Assembly: GCA_019188255.1 (NCBI GenBank)
Contig: JAETXT010000007.1
Location: forward strand, 2,046,001 to 2,110,000
Source: Verticillium longisporum
Lineage: Eukaryota > Ascomycota > Sordariomycetes > Glomerellales > Plectosphaerellaceae
Length of the DNA stretch: 64,000 nt
Reading direction: 5' to 3'
Below the pieces are notes generated by a model. That model saw only the letters and a program-made list of their open reading frames with translations, was not told the origin of the DNA and searched no databases. The position numbers and the translations under genes are program-made. Positions 47,347 to 60,173 of this stretch are shown one piece after another. Within the stretch, counting starts at the first letter, position 1; each line of letters begins with the position of its first letter.

Positions 47347-50300
47347 GATGGCGGTGCTCGAATGAATTGAACGGTTCTCTTAGGAAGCCGGGGCAAAGGC
47401 TGACGTGTTTTTATGTGCGAAGGTGGCTGCCATGAGCCTGTACTGACTGGATGATGACGTTGTCGAGCGGGCGGACGAGTGCAGATGAGGGGCTCCCCAC
47501 CCCGACCGGCGCCGATGCCTCGGCTCGGGAACGGTTAGGGCCGGCGACTTTGCGCCAAGGCCGGCCTGGCATGGGATTTGCATCCCCGGCTTGGGTGGAA
47601 TAACTTCTAGGCTGCCCGTGAAGCTTGCGACTTTGAGTCATTCTTGTTTCAAGGCCCTCGGCCGTCCTATTTGTCTGTTGCAACAACGATCTGCCAGTAG
47701 GCCTACCTCGCGTCGGGTTGTTGCCTGACTCTGTTAGCCCAAATCCAGTGATTGACATGCCTTGTGGCCCCATTCGTAACAAAGCATGCATACATCTTCC
47801 TTCGGGTAGTGTGTTCCCATCCGAGGATCCTTTCGAGATGACTCAAACAACAACCAGGGGTGAAACGTCATCAGCTCGGTATCAGGTAGACAGCCATGAA
47901 TACCACCCATGCTCCAGGCCGCCTTCGCTTGGAGCCTCAAATACTGAGCAACGAGCAGTGCCCAATTGCAGAGGTTAGAGAAGAAGCTGTCGGTCATCAG
48001 TACTCCGTTCGAGGAATGCCAAATCGCCCGAAATTGCAATAGCAACGCGGCTCCCTTGCGACTAGGGCGTGAGCGCCGACTGTTGTGCGTCGAGGTGGCA
48101 GGATGAAACTTCGCACATTCGTGACGCCAAGTATGCATCACTTGTCACCTCCCAAAGTTCGGAGCATCGACACACACTCATCTCCTCAACCAGACGGGTC
48201 TGGATATGCATCGGATATTGGCTTATGGGTCTGACGTGACCTTTCACTTCTGTGACGGCGTTAGACATCCGAGGACTTCTCCAACAAATTTCCCCGTCAT
48301 ATGATAAAATGACGGCCACTTCTCAAGTATGCCTTTGCCGAGGGAGGCTTTCGCCAATGACCTGGTATAGTATTTGAAGTCTCCCGCACTCTGCATATTT
48401 GACATGTTCTTGAAGATTTCTTCATGTGTCTCCTGATGTCGACTGACTAAGATCCATATCAACGCAATGCGTCCGTCGGAGGTAACCACGAGATGGTAAC
48501 CTTCTCCGCAGTGATTGTTATCTGCGGATAAACAATCTAGATTACCACGAATCGACGGGTGAAGCTCGTGGAAATAAGATGGCAAGATGTGTCTCGCCAG
48601 CCCTGGGTGGGAGATCAATATTGAAGCTGTGCCGGGCTAAAGAGATGACGAAACTGACCAAGTCTGTAAACGCGTAGACCAATGGACTTCCCCACTGCGA
48701 TTATCACTTTACAAACTCTGAGTGTCAGCATGAAGTATTCACGAGCGATATCGACGATGTCAAACGCAAAATGTAAGTCCAATAGTTGGGGAATCGCTCC
48801 TACCCACGACTATCTGATCACCCGGAATCCCGTTCGAGAGACAAGATATCATGTCGGGGAAACTGTGGCAGGTACATAATCGGCTGGGCGGGATTCACAT
48901 TATCATTGACAGCAGTCCTTCAGCGTCGCAGGTCCAATATCAACTACGAGTTACCCAGTATCAAGGGCCCGGTGACTGAACAAGCATAGCCACACCAGTA
49001 ACAAGAATCAAACGTGCCTTGAATGCCATTTACATCACCTTGTGACGAATGATCGTTTTGTAGGGTGGGAGGGTTTGAACTGCCACGATCGTTCATCAGT
49101 CCAGGCGATGATTCTCTCTATATTAAACCGGCGGTGACAATCCGTCACAGCTCACCATTCTACCAAGCCCATGACATGGCTGATAATTCTGCCAGTCTTC
49201 TCCGTTCCTTGCCGTCGTGATGCTGATGTCGGTCTCACCGGGCTTGACTACGCCCCATTCAACGGCCAAAGTCTGCTATGACTGGGCATCTGCCTACAAC
49301 AGCAGGAACAATTGATTGACAGGAAGTTCCTTCGGCAATCAGAGTTGGCAAAATAATCCTGGCTCAGCTCCGAGGCCTTCATACCGGTCCCGAGGACGTC
49401 AGTGCCACGACGGAGGTATCGATATCAACCCCGGGTGATTGTTAGCGGGCTGGTGATGCGCAATCATACCGGCACATATGAGCGTACGATGAGGCTTGGT
49501 TGGATATGCACGTTAAAGAGCACAATTATGGAGTATTGACAGCAGGTTTAGGGCTGTATAATGTGAGAAAGCTGATGAGTGTTGGTTGAGTGTGCCCATT
49601 GTGAGCGGAGACGACTTGTATCTCGATGAGACACTCAACTGAAAACTCTACCACAATTTCGTGCGTCTAAGGCTAGCATTTTAATTTGACCTGGAATCAT
49701 ACCAAGGCCCCGGAAATGACGTGCTTGTTATCGTCCACGCCTTTCTTGCACGATGAGGACGCTCGAAGAAAGCGGGTGGTTTTTTGACCACCGACCTCAT
49801 GTCGCACGCGGTGGGCGACTGCAAACCCTGCGCGAGACTTAACCTTCACAAGGCCGGAACCGGAACCGCATGGTGGCGGGAAGACGCCTGGCGTGCATTG
49901 GAACCAACAGATATATGCGGACCGTCAAAAACACAGAAAATACGCAATACTGACCCCCTACCTGTCCAAAGGCCTCTTGAAAGGCCTTCGCAAACGCTTG
50001 TAGCAGGCAACCTTGTCCCAGGGTACCGGCGCGACCACCCGACAACTCACAATCCGGTCACGGCTGGGCGATGGACATGGTCAACCTCCTGTGGCTCGTA
50101 GCAGGAAGGACGAGGCTAGTCTTTGCGGGTCATTCTCCAAGACTCGGCCTAGGAAGAGACCCAAAAGTGCACTGAGCGCCACACTCAGCTCAGCATTGGT
50201 GCGTGTGCTTGGCGCGATCAATATGGCAAGGGATTTCCGAGGTCATGCAATGCAGACCGAATGTGACCATCACAGTGACAGCAGATTAGAAATAAAAGTG

Positions 50301-53300
50301 AAAAAGGAAAATGGGATGCGGAATGAGGGGAAGCTCTTGATACGGAATCGTCGACCGAGTCGAGACCCAAAATTCGAGGTCCAGACAAAAAGCCCCTTCC
50401 AGGGCATGTGGCACGAAGCTGGCGCGACAGAATGCAGCGTTGAATGCATGTTGGTAGTGGCACTCCTCTCGAGGTCTTGTTTGAAGCCCTGCCCCAATGC
50501 TCAAGACGAAAATGCCCGTGGTGAGGCTAGGCATGGCCACATACCCCTCACGATCTAAAGGCTCAAACCATAGCCTCGGATTGTTTTAAGAGCCGATAAG
50601 GCAAGCAGCCACTGGCTTGGCGATGCACGATTGCTACTGGGTAGAAAAAACCTCAAAGCTTCGCGGCGTCGGCGGACTGGGAGTCGAAGTCCAGGTTCCC
50701 CTGTTGTGGACATTGGGATCGGGGAAACCATCGTGCAAAAGGGCTGGAAATATACTTTGCAGGGAAAGCCGTGATAGACTGGTGCCGACGGCGTGTTATT
50801 CCTGACAGCGTTTAGTTTGCACGGGAGAATGGATCTTCGCCCGCTAGTTTCGAATAAACGAGCAGGTCCAGCTCAGCGGTACTGTGTTGCGAATGATGCC
50901 TCGCTGGAGGCTTTGCTCGCCTGGACAACCTTGCACAACCGGGGAAGCTGTCTGCTGCGAGCCGAGCTTGACCGATACCTAAGGTAGTTGGGGGTGCTAC
51001 ATTAGGGGCGTAATCGAATCTGGGGACACCGGCAAGCACGGCTGCAGAACGCGGCACAGGGTGCAGACAGGCGAGCAACCAAAATATGACATGCCTAGTG
51101 CGATCCGGACTGCGAATTCTGACGGGCGCGTCACGCGAGCCGGCTTCCCCATCTCTCGCCAGTTTGTCTCGGGAGAACGTGGTCAATATCGTGTTCTGCC
51201 CAACACGCCGACGCTCAAAGTGGCTCGAGAACATTAGGGCAAGTGCGACAGGTCTGGGGCTGTGATCAATACATGCCTGATGACCAGGTTCTGATGTGAC
51301 TGTGATACGGTGATGACTTGTGGCCCAACAGGAAGACGTGCCGGATGTTGGCCCACTGGAGTTCGGCCGCAACAGCGCGGCCTGGGACAACGGAAATCGC
51401 AATTTCCCTGTCGACGCCGATCGCCAGTTTGTCCAAGTGATGTTTGGGGGGATCAACATGACGAGGCCGCAGTTGGTCAGGGGCTGACATGGTTCTCTCT
51501 TGCTGTTGGTTCTTTCCGGCTGTCAGAGGCACGAGCCGTCTGCCTTTCCCGTCATTGGAACCGTTGGTCCAGGTGGCAGCTAGCATGAAACTGAGCCGTA
51601 TGGCTGGTGTTATCGTGCCCATCCGGGTAAAGTGCCTCTGCAGTGACAGGGCTGTCGCTGCTGCTCTGTGCACAACTCTGCTACTGGGGTGGTGAGTGGG
51701 TGACTGTAGGTAGGCTGTCGGTAGTTGACCTTGCTGAGCGAAGCACGCCGGCCACCGACTGTTTTCAAGGCCTCTGATCTAGGCACCTCAACAAATCGCC
51801 CTTGGGTTTCCTGTCCATAGCAGATGATTCAAATAAACTTCTGCAGCGACGACAGCAAGTATCCGAGGAAGCACCCAAAAGCAAATATACTTCCACCGCA
51901 CTTGGCTCGCATGGCGCCATACCCCAGAGTAGGCAAGCGGCAGGCGGCAGACGGGTATCGACGGACGGACTCAAATTCATAAAGGCATTGTCATTGTGAG
52001 GGGGGTTGTGCCTTTGTTCCCAATGCCTAGCGGCGGGTTGAGCTTGAGCGCCGTTCACCGGGAAAGGGGGAAACGAAAGAAAACGACTCAGGAAACGCTG
52101 ACCACTAGACCTGGATGTGGGTGATGGTGGATGATGGTGGATGTCCTTGATGGGGCGTCTTTTGCGCGCTGTATGAGCCTGACCTCCGCCTTGAGGTGGG
52201 CAGTTGGGCAGGTGCTTCGCTGACCTCTGGTGGGTAAGGTAGTTGCCGAATGGCGCATAGCGGCTAGCGGGTAGGCAAGAGCTGCCTGCCCATGCCTCAA
52301 AGGATGCCCAGCAACAGCCACTCAAGCATATGCCTGGGGCAAAGATCTTCTCATCGGGCAAATCCAGAGGCAAGCTCCTCGGGAAATGCGCCCACAGCTG
52401 CTGCTCCTGCTCCTTTCGATTTTCGGATGGAGCTCCTGCCTTTCTCCTCCCGACGTCCAACCGCTCCGGGGGCAACAGCCACCCGTCCAGCCGTCTTGAG
52501 TCAGCTGCGCTAACCCCGTTTCAAGTTGGGCCTTCTCTCCAAGAGGATTAGCCTGTCGATACCCTGGCGGGCTGTGGTGGAGCTGGAGCGCCTGGTGACC
52601 AATGCAGTCGCGATGCCGGACTCCACCTGTGCCGCCATGTTGGATTGGGCTGTTTATGACGAGTGGGGTCCGAAACGCGTGTATGGTTGAGCTTTGCTTG
52701 AGCTCTGTTCCTTTGCGTCTTCGCTCGCTGCGCTCTTTCGGCCCTGCCGTCCCTCTGATGCAACAACCTCGCTGGCCAGCCATTCTCGACTTGACTCTCC
52801 CCCCCCAAACCGCCTCTGTCTTGGGCGCAACTGAGGCCTGCTTGCTTGTGTGAACTATATCGTCAGCTCCTTTCCCTGACGGTCTTCGATGTCGCCCCCC
52901 GCACGATTTTCTGCCTTCTTACAATGGCGGTACATCGCTTCAGAGATCGCCCCATCGTCGTGCCGAGTTGAGCATCGAGTATCGAGCTTGAGCCGGGTCC
53001 GAAGCACATGTCCAATGTGCCAATCCCTAGCTGCAGTAACGCGCTGCAAGCTTCTGCGGCCGCAATTTCCTCTCTCATTTCTCCTCTGGATGGAGCCGGG
53101 GTCTTGGTGAACAAGCTCTGCATCGCATCCGCGTTTCCTTTCCCATCCCGTCGCACCTAATCGGCCAATTGTGCACTCAGACCCCATGCAGCCTGTGGGA
53201 CGGGTCCCTTTCGTTCATGGCAATGCTCGCCCATCGTGCTCACAGCCGGACAGGCCGTTGCGGACCAATTTGATTGGATACGAATTCACAAGGATGCGGA

Positions 53301-55133
53301 CTGGAGTCCCCGCCTTGGATTTCGATTCGACTCGACTCGACTCACTGTCTAATTGATGGACGGTCTTTTCTCAAGCTGGGCCACTGGTCCTTGATCTCCC
53401 CTGGCCAGGGGACCTGGCCAACTTGACTCGTCGCCGTCAAGGAAGCTCGACGTTTCTGACTGCATTAGCCTCGACGAGAGCAGACGCTGCTGGCTCTTTT
53501 CTTCACAACAATCAATCTCCTTCACATTGGATCAGCCTCAACCTCCGCACCACTCGCGTTCGAGCCGGGAACCCACCTCAGGCATCAGGGATTCCTCCAC
53601 CATCCACCCCCTTGTGACCCTGCAGCTGTAGGACCGCAGGCCTGCTCGCCAGCTCGCCCAGTTTAAACCACAGTGGAGCATTTGTACATAACCAGTCCGG
53701 GGTCTCTTGTTCTTCGGTACCCAGGTCCCTGTGCCATCCTGGCATCGAGTGCGCGGTACGCAGCAGTCCAGAGCACCATCAAGGAATAGCTGCCGTCACT
53801 CTTCTCTTCCTTTCTCTTCTCCATCCTCGTGCTATCTGTTGCTCCTCACCCATTGAGCTCCGGAGAACTTGCTGTTCGCCCGCTGCGTTCGCCTCGGTGC
53901 TTTTCATCGGACCTTCAACAAGCTTCCTTTCAGCTCTGCAGCTGGTTTACTCCGCGACAATCCAGCCAGCCCGCTTCGGAGAGATCAAAGACTCTACCGC
54001 CATTCCAGAACCCCATCTCTTGTCTTGGTCGCAGCCTGGGGACCTTCACTTGCTTATTCTTTAGCCGTTGGCTTGCTTCTGGTGTTTCAACTCGCTGCCA
54101 TCCAATTTACTACCGTCGGTACGTTCCCTTGTCTCAGACGGCCTGTCGGCGTCGCCAACCACCGCCGCGAAGCCTACGAGGAGGGGGGGGTGAGATCGAG
54201 GCTGACCGCAACTGCGCCGACCTAGGAATTTCGCCAATTCGCAGCACAAGACTGCCTCGGACCTCACGCTTCATTCATACTTACACACTCGACATCCCCA
54301 CACATTGCCTCTCTCACCTTTGTCCATTCTGTGCCTCCCGTTGCGCCAGCAAGAACGCGCCCCGAAGAAAAAAAAATCCGAAACGTCGACATTCCGTACG
54401 AGTACTTCTTGAACACGAGCTATGCTCGGCTAGCGTAACTTCGAACTTCATCTATTCGCGTTGCTTTGGATGTCTATCAGTCTCGACGACTCTGGTTCTC
54501 GACTCCTTTCACGTTTCGGTTGTCGACGGCTTCAGCGTTTCAAGTTCGATTTTCGCCCCTGATATCTGCACTCTGTAAGATCAACACGATCCCAGATCCT
54601 CGCTGCTTAGCATGACACCCTCGAATCATTCAGGCGCAAGGTCACCGTCGGCATCTTATGCTGACAAGAATCATAGTCAGTGTGACAATTGATCGCGTCT
54701 CCCGCTCGAGCGACCAAAAGCGGTCTTTCAGTCAAGAAATCGTTCATTCGCTCCACGTTTGATCTGTATAAGGTATGCTCCTGCCCCTGCATCTTCCCTG
54801 CCCGGCTTCCCGGGTGATTGACTGCCTTTTACGGTATTATACGCCTTGAATGGTTGCTAACAGCCAACTAAGCGTCAATGCATTGATCATTGTAGGCGCA
54901 GACACGGCCTCCAGTTCTCGTTCTGTTTTCTTGCCAACAGGGATCATCGACGCAAGGCCAAGTGCTTGGACCCCCGCCGTTAGATTACACTGAGAACCCC
55001 CCGACCTCACATATCCGCACCGACAGCCGGCGCGCAAGTCGAATGCCTTCAGCCTAGTTGCTTCGTGCGAAAGTCGATTCATGTTCACCGGATCTCTCGC
55101 TCTTTATCCGTCGCCGTGAGAACGTCTAAGACC
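47347..55133. other. Very long gap upstream of the HAD and ApsA genes
   Basis: About 7.8 kb between divergently placed genes. A minus-strand frame at 48244-48618 (with neighbours 48062-48319 and 47734-48141) has protein-like composition and could be a decayed gene, but matches nothing I know. A tRNA-like stretch near 49065-49170 does not fold correctly. From about 53.3 kb to 55.1 kb the sequence is pyrimidine-rich with ClustalT/C runs, suggesting a long ApsA leader; open frames there (53829-54578) are low-complexity. Direct repeat GATTCGACTCGACTCGACTC lies at 53324-53343. Confidence 0.45.
48244..48618 (-). other. Protein-like ORF of unknown identity, possible gene remnant
   Basis: About 124 codons with natural-looking composition (for example EGYHLVVTSDGRIALIWILV). 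It starts after a CTCTTTAG acceptor-like site and has no clear upstream exon. I do not recognise it. It may be a fragment or chance. Confidence 0.2.
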
Positions 55134-58100
55134 ATGGCTGTCTGGGAGACGGAGGATGAGTCTAACGGCCCGGCCTCCCACTCATTACCCACACCACAAG
55201 ACACACCTTATAGAACACCGTCCAACGCTTCGAGGAGGTCACGTCGGTCTATAACTCCTCCAGGGATGCAGACCTCTCCGCCACTGCCGGCCGTTGACCG
55301 CGGTGGCAAGGCATCCAAGCGGTCGTCAAAAGACGTTTCCAACGACGACACGATCAGCGTTCTCGATCCTCGACGATTCACCCCGACTCTCCACGCAAAC
55401 CTGGTGGCCGAGATACTCAACTTGAGGAGGGATCAGGAAGATAAAATCAAACTGATCGAGAACCTTGAGGCCTCGTTGCATGCTACACGAGGGGAGCAGG
55501 AGGCACTACAGGAGACTGCAGTTGTCACTGCAAAGGAAACCAGGTCCCTCAAACGCCAATTGGCTCTTCTTGAGGGTGGATCTTCGTCCGCTATTGGAGA
55601 GCTGGCTCGTGAGAGAGATGAGGCGGTTGAATCCGCAACGGAACTGAAGAAACGACTCGATGTTGCACAGCGAAAGATTCGAACGCAGGAAGATGACTCT
55701 CAGCGTGTTCATGACTTGTGGACGCGCGACAAGGACGCTTGGGATGAAGAGAAGCGAAAGTACGAGCGGAAAATCCACATTGCCGAGACCAGAATGAAAG
55801 TGGTTCTTGATGAGGTTGCCGCATACCAGAACGCGCACACCGATGGACATGGCGCCGAGAGCGAGGCGGAGGAGACTGGCCGTGAGACCGACGCGGCGAG
55901 CATCCGCACAATGAGCATGACCAACAGCATTCGGTTCTCGACACAACAGAGTCCTGGAAAGACGAACACCGGCAACTGCCTTGCGGATGAGCTCAACCTT
56001 GATGGCGATGATGATTGGCACACAGATGATGGCGGTAGAGAGAGCGCGCTCTCGCATCACCGCCATACGCGCAACATGAGCCGCGACAGCGTTGTGTCCA
56101 GAATGCACCGTCGGAACCAAAGCATTGAAAGCCTGAAGAGGCCAGGCAGCGTTGCGCGTGGCAAACTTTGGGTGAACCAGACCGTCTTGGAGGCCCTGGA
56201 AGATGGGATCCAAGAGGACGAGGAGGAAGCACCACCTGCGCCGAAGGTAGTCTACAAAGACACAGGAGTGCAGTTTTCCCCTCCTCCGTCTCCCACACTC
56301 GAAGCATTCAAACCGGCGACGCCAGAACCCCTAACGCAGGTCGAAAGACCTACCGAAGGCGACAGCCAGCGTCACGCGGAGCTGGAAATTGAGGCGAATC
56401 AGAGACGGAAACGCGTTCAGCTCGCCAGACCACTAAGCATCGAACCACCGTACCGTCTTCAAGAATCGATGGTTTCAGCTGGATCGCAGACAGCGCAGGA
56501 GCCGTTGAGCCCGCCCAAGACGCCCAAATCCCCATTCCGGTCCATGACACCACCATCTCCGGAGATTGAGACTGTCCCCATGGTGTCAGCTTCAACACAG
56601 ACCGAGAAGGAAGATGAGCTAGAGCCGCTGCAGAAGTTGCCGGAATTTGCCCCCTTGAGAGAGTTGTCGATTCCCAGCATCAGCATCATCCCACCCACGA
56701 GTCGGCCGTCGACCCCGCGCGAGCCCAGACTGCCACTTTATAACAAGGATGCCTCTTGTCAAGTATCCCTCCTATCGTCGCCTGTTGCTTCGAAATCGAT
56801 CGGTGTTCAGACCGAAGAGATCCGAATCGACCAGCGCCTTGCTAGGCTCCCACTTCATCTGCATCCCGACACCATATCGTCGCGGCCGCCGTCTCCCAAC
56901 CCAGCGGCTCCAGCGAATGCTGGTGATCCTTCATCGGTTCAATTCACGCCTGCACCCAACAATCTGCCGCCTAGAAACCCAAGACGTTTGACAAGTAGGC
57001 GTAGTATTGGTGATGTGCCACCATCGCCACCACTTCCCGCACCTCCGGTCTCGCCGACTTTCTCGGGCGGGGTCTCCAACGGCCTTGAAAACACGCACAC
57101 TGACGCCTACCCGGGCAACAACGACGACGGGCCACTGTCGAGTCAAAAGGCACCGATGCGCCGGCCCCATCGCATAAGCAGTCTCTTCGCGGGATTCGAT
57201 GCCAACAGCTCCGATGAAGCGGACGACTTTGGCGATGGTGACCTGAGTGACCCTGAGTTCCAGACGGCTTTGTCACATCCTGGCCAGAGACCCAAGTCCA
57301 GTGTGGTAAAACCATCCAAGCGAAGTTCATCCGGCACGGCCACATCTCCAGAACATGATACAATGAGGTATCATTCCGCGCCGAGAAGCTCCGCAAAGCC
57401 GCTCGGCACCGAAAGCTATAGCTATAGTCTGCAGAGCAAGGAGACTGTCAACAAAGACAAAGACCCTGGCCCAAGAACTTCGGTCCAGATGGGTGCTCAA
57501 CGTAGCGTGGAGAAGTCCATTGCCGGACCAAGCAGCAAGCCGAACGGGATGTGCCGGGCTGCTCTCATCCAGAGTGGTATTGCAAGCCACCAAGGACGTT
57601 CTAGGAGTCCTAGTCTACCAGATCCTCAAGATCCCCCCTTCCCCATTCCAACGAGGGCGAGCTCTAGGCGACCGCCATTCAGTGCTAGCGCGCCAAGCGA
57701 TGGGCAGCGAAGCCCAACACGAGGAGAGAGCGGTTGGCACAGGAGAGGAAGTAGCCGTACCCATTACCGTGCGAATAGTATCCGCAAGGTGCGTTCGGCT
57801 GCAGCTCTGCCACGCACCCAGCGTAACAGGCGACAAAGCCGCTCGCCACCGCCGTTCTCGGAGACGACAGAAGTTCCCGAAAGCCCTAACCTGCCGCCGC
57901 TGCCGCACAATGATATTACCTCCATGAGCCATCGTGAGCCCAGTCGATCACGCTTCAGGTCGTCCCACCGGTCTCAACCATCGACAAACACGGCCCAGAC
58001 GAGTCAAACGTATCAGACGAACCAGATGAACCTGACAGACCTGAATTCGATCGGAGGCGGTTCGCCAACCACCGGCGTTGTAGATGCCATCGCTCAGACA

Positions 58101-59380
58101 ATGGTCGGCGAATGGATGTTCAAGTACGTGAGGAGGCGAAAGTCATTTGGCGTACCAGAAACAAACGGCAAGGATGACAACAGCAACGACCGTCACAAGA
58201 GATGGGTTTGGCTGGCTCCATACGAGCGTGCCATCTTGTGGAGCAGCAAGCAGCCCAATTCTGGCAGCGCCTTGATGGGCAAGGCTGGCCGAAAGCGTAA
58301 GAAACTTCCAGCTTGAGTTGATGTTGGTCATGCAGCTTACATTCTTTGCAGTGACGATTCAGTCTGTCCTTGACGTCAAGGACGACAACCCGACGCCCAA
58401 GGGTGGGGCGACACTTTTCAACCGGTCCATCTTGATTTTGACTCCGCAGAGGGCCCTCAAATTTACGGCCGTGTCTGCAGACCGTCATTACATCTGGCTG
58501 ATAGCGCTGTCTTTCCTTGCTCACTCACAGCAAGCGGTACCCGAGATCATCACGGCCCCTCCGCCACCCAAGACAGTACTGCCAGACTTTGAGATGCCTC
58601 AGCCCAAGAGGAAGACAGGCATCCGGGACTCGATTCGCTTGACCAAGAGTAAGGCGCCATCGTTCCGGCAGCCTCCCGTGCCCAGCATTCCCAGCAGCCT
58701 CCCGAGCGCACCGTCGTCGCAGGTCGGGGATGTCAGCAGCTCCAGGCAGACCGAGACGTTCCCGCCGTTGCCGATGAGTAGTCACCATCAGCGCGAGCAG
58801 TCGAGTGATGCGGGCCGAACCGCCCTTCATTCCACGGTTCCACGAGCGAAGCAGCCAAGCTATGGTGCACGGTAGAAAGCGTAGCAACACGGGTGGCCAT
58901 GTGCCACCGCCACTGTCGTTCCGCGGCTTCTCGGGCCCGGCAGCAGGCCACAGTTACACCGACAGCAACGCAGGAAACAGCGTTGGTACGGCAGGCTCAT
59001 CTGATATTTATCAGTCGCATCGATCACAGGCGTCAAGTGGGGGTCCCAGCTGGGGCCTCAGCACGGCAGGGTCTCAGCGAACGTCGGAGGCTTCGTCGCG
59101 GCCGAGCAACTTTTTCGATGCCATCGGCACAGTTCGCATGGAAGCTTTCATCAGCCCGCTGGCGTTCTCTGGTGGTTTCGATGGGGATCCGGATGAGAAT
59201 GATGAGTTCCGCTACCGCGCAAGGCGGCGTAGCAAGGAGATGCGTCGCAGGTCGAGCCGGAGCAGGCATCGCGAACGCCAGAATTCGCGAAGCACGCGTA
59301 GTACGAATGATTACTACGGCGGGAGCAAGACGGCGGGAGAAGAGGATTTCTTCCGCGATGACCCCTTCAAGGGATTTTAG
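55134..59380 (+). CDS. ApsA/Num1-like cortical anchor (nuclear migration), with a reading-frame break near 58.7 kb
   Basis: Cell-cortex protein that anchors dynein/microtubules for nuclear positioning (Aspergillus ApsA, yeast Num1). Exon 1 is 55134-58296, and the next exon starts at 58352 after a 55-nt GT-AG intron. An N-terminal charged coiled coil (about residues 85-230, RRDQEDKIKLIENLEASLHA onward) is followed by a long Ser/Pro-rich disordered region. The C-terminal Num1/Mcp5-type PH domain runs from AQTMVGEWMFKYVRRRKSFG across the splice (GRK/LTIQSVLDVKDDNPTP) to LIALSFLAHS. Its frame ends at a TAG (58873-58875), but the conserved C-terminal tail (MRAEPPFIPRFHERS, SFRGFSGPA, NFFDAIGTVRMEAFISPLA) is in the next frame to 59380. 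A 133-nt intron 58649-58781 (GTAAGG...GTAG) would join them; otherwise there is a 1-base indel between about 58775 and 58810. The start ACCATGG at 55134 is preferred over upstream 55065. Confidence 0.88.
58297..58351 (+). other. Intron within the PH-domain coding region of the ApsA-like gene
   Basis: A 55-nt GT-AG intron (donor GTAAGA, acceptor TTTGCAG, branch-like CAGCTTAC). It splits a Leu codon and restores the PH domain. Confidence 0.88.
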
Positions 59381-60173
59381 TTTTTTCTTTTCATCTTCAC
59401 TGGGCATGAAGAACTGAGTCTGGGTTGCCAGCACCAGACGGACATGCATGTATCATCTTTGTAGAAGATTCAAGGGATTGGGCACATGACCTGGGACCTC
59501 AGGGTCAATGGGTTTTTGGAGTTGAGGGATATAAGGAGTTCACTACCCCCTCGGCTTTGTCAAGACACTGCCGAGCATAGCAATCGTTCCATGTATTTCT
59601 TTGGCCTGCTGCAAGCTTGTCTTTTTTTCCTTCGACGCTTACCGATGTGAATTGCCAAGAATGGTGATCCCGAAAATTTGATACTACAAATGTCAAGAAG
59701 CGAGTCGCTAGGCTGTCTGTCTATTTATGTATTGGCAATTCTTAGGCAAGAGCTCCTGAGTCTACTCAGGCAGAGGCCTGGGTTCTAGTTGAATTACCAA
59801 AGGCGCTCCAACTCCATGGACAGAGGGGCGCGGGGGGGGGCTACACGTTCCATGGAGTCAGTCTTTGGAGGGGTAGAAATTGCCCCACCACCAACCGTCC
59901 GTTTTCTCTCCAGCGAGCTTCTTCTCGCGACCCCGCCATCCCGTTCCCAGCCCAACCCAACCCACAACAAGCCAACAACCCCCCCGAGCCCTACCACACC
60001 AAGGCGAGTGTGCGTAGTTGCCCCCCCGATTCGACTCCTCCCCTTTTGTACACGACTCGAAGGCACCGGTCACATTGCAACTTGACCGTGAGAGACGGCA
60101 AAGGTCCCCGCTACCACCTCACGTGTGTCACCTCGAGCTCGAACGGCTCCCGCCCCCCCCAGACCGACGCAAA
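59381..60173. other. Intergenic region between ApsA-like and OTU genes
   Basis: About 0.8 kb: ApsA 3' flank and the OTU promoter/leader. The part from 59880 is C-rich. No additional gene. Confidence 0.5.

Noticed and set aside
49065..49170. tRNA-like stretch (GGGTTTGAACTGCC with a TCTACCAAGCCC end)
   Set aside because: Acceptor arms do not pair and the anticodon loop lacks the invariant T before the anticodon; at most a degenerate fragment.
51765..52475. 236-codon minus-strand ORF
   Set aside because: Pro/Arg/Ser-rich, no domain, overlapped by equally long frames on the other strand.
53829..54578. 249-codon plus-strand ORF before the ApsA-like gene
   Set aside because: Reads pyrimidine-rich leader sequence; Ser/Leu/Pro bias without motifs.
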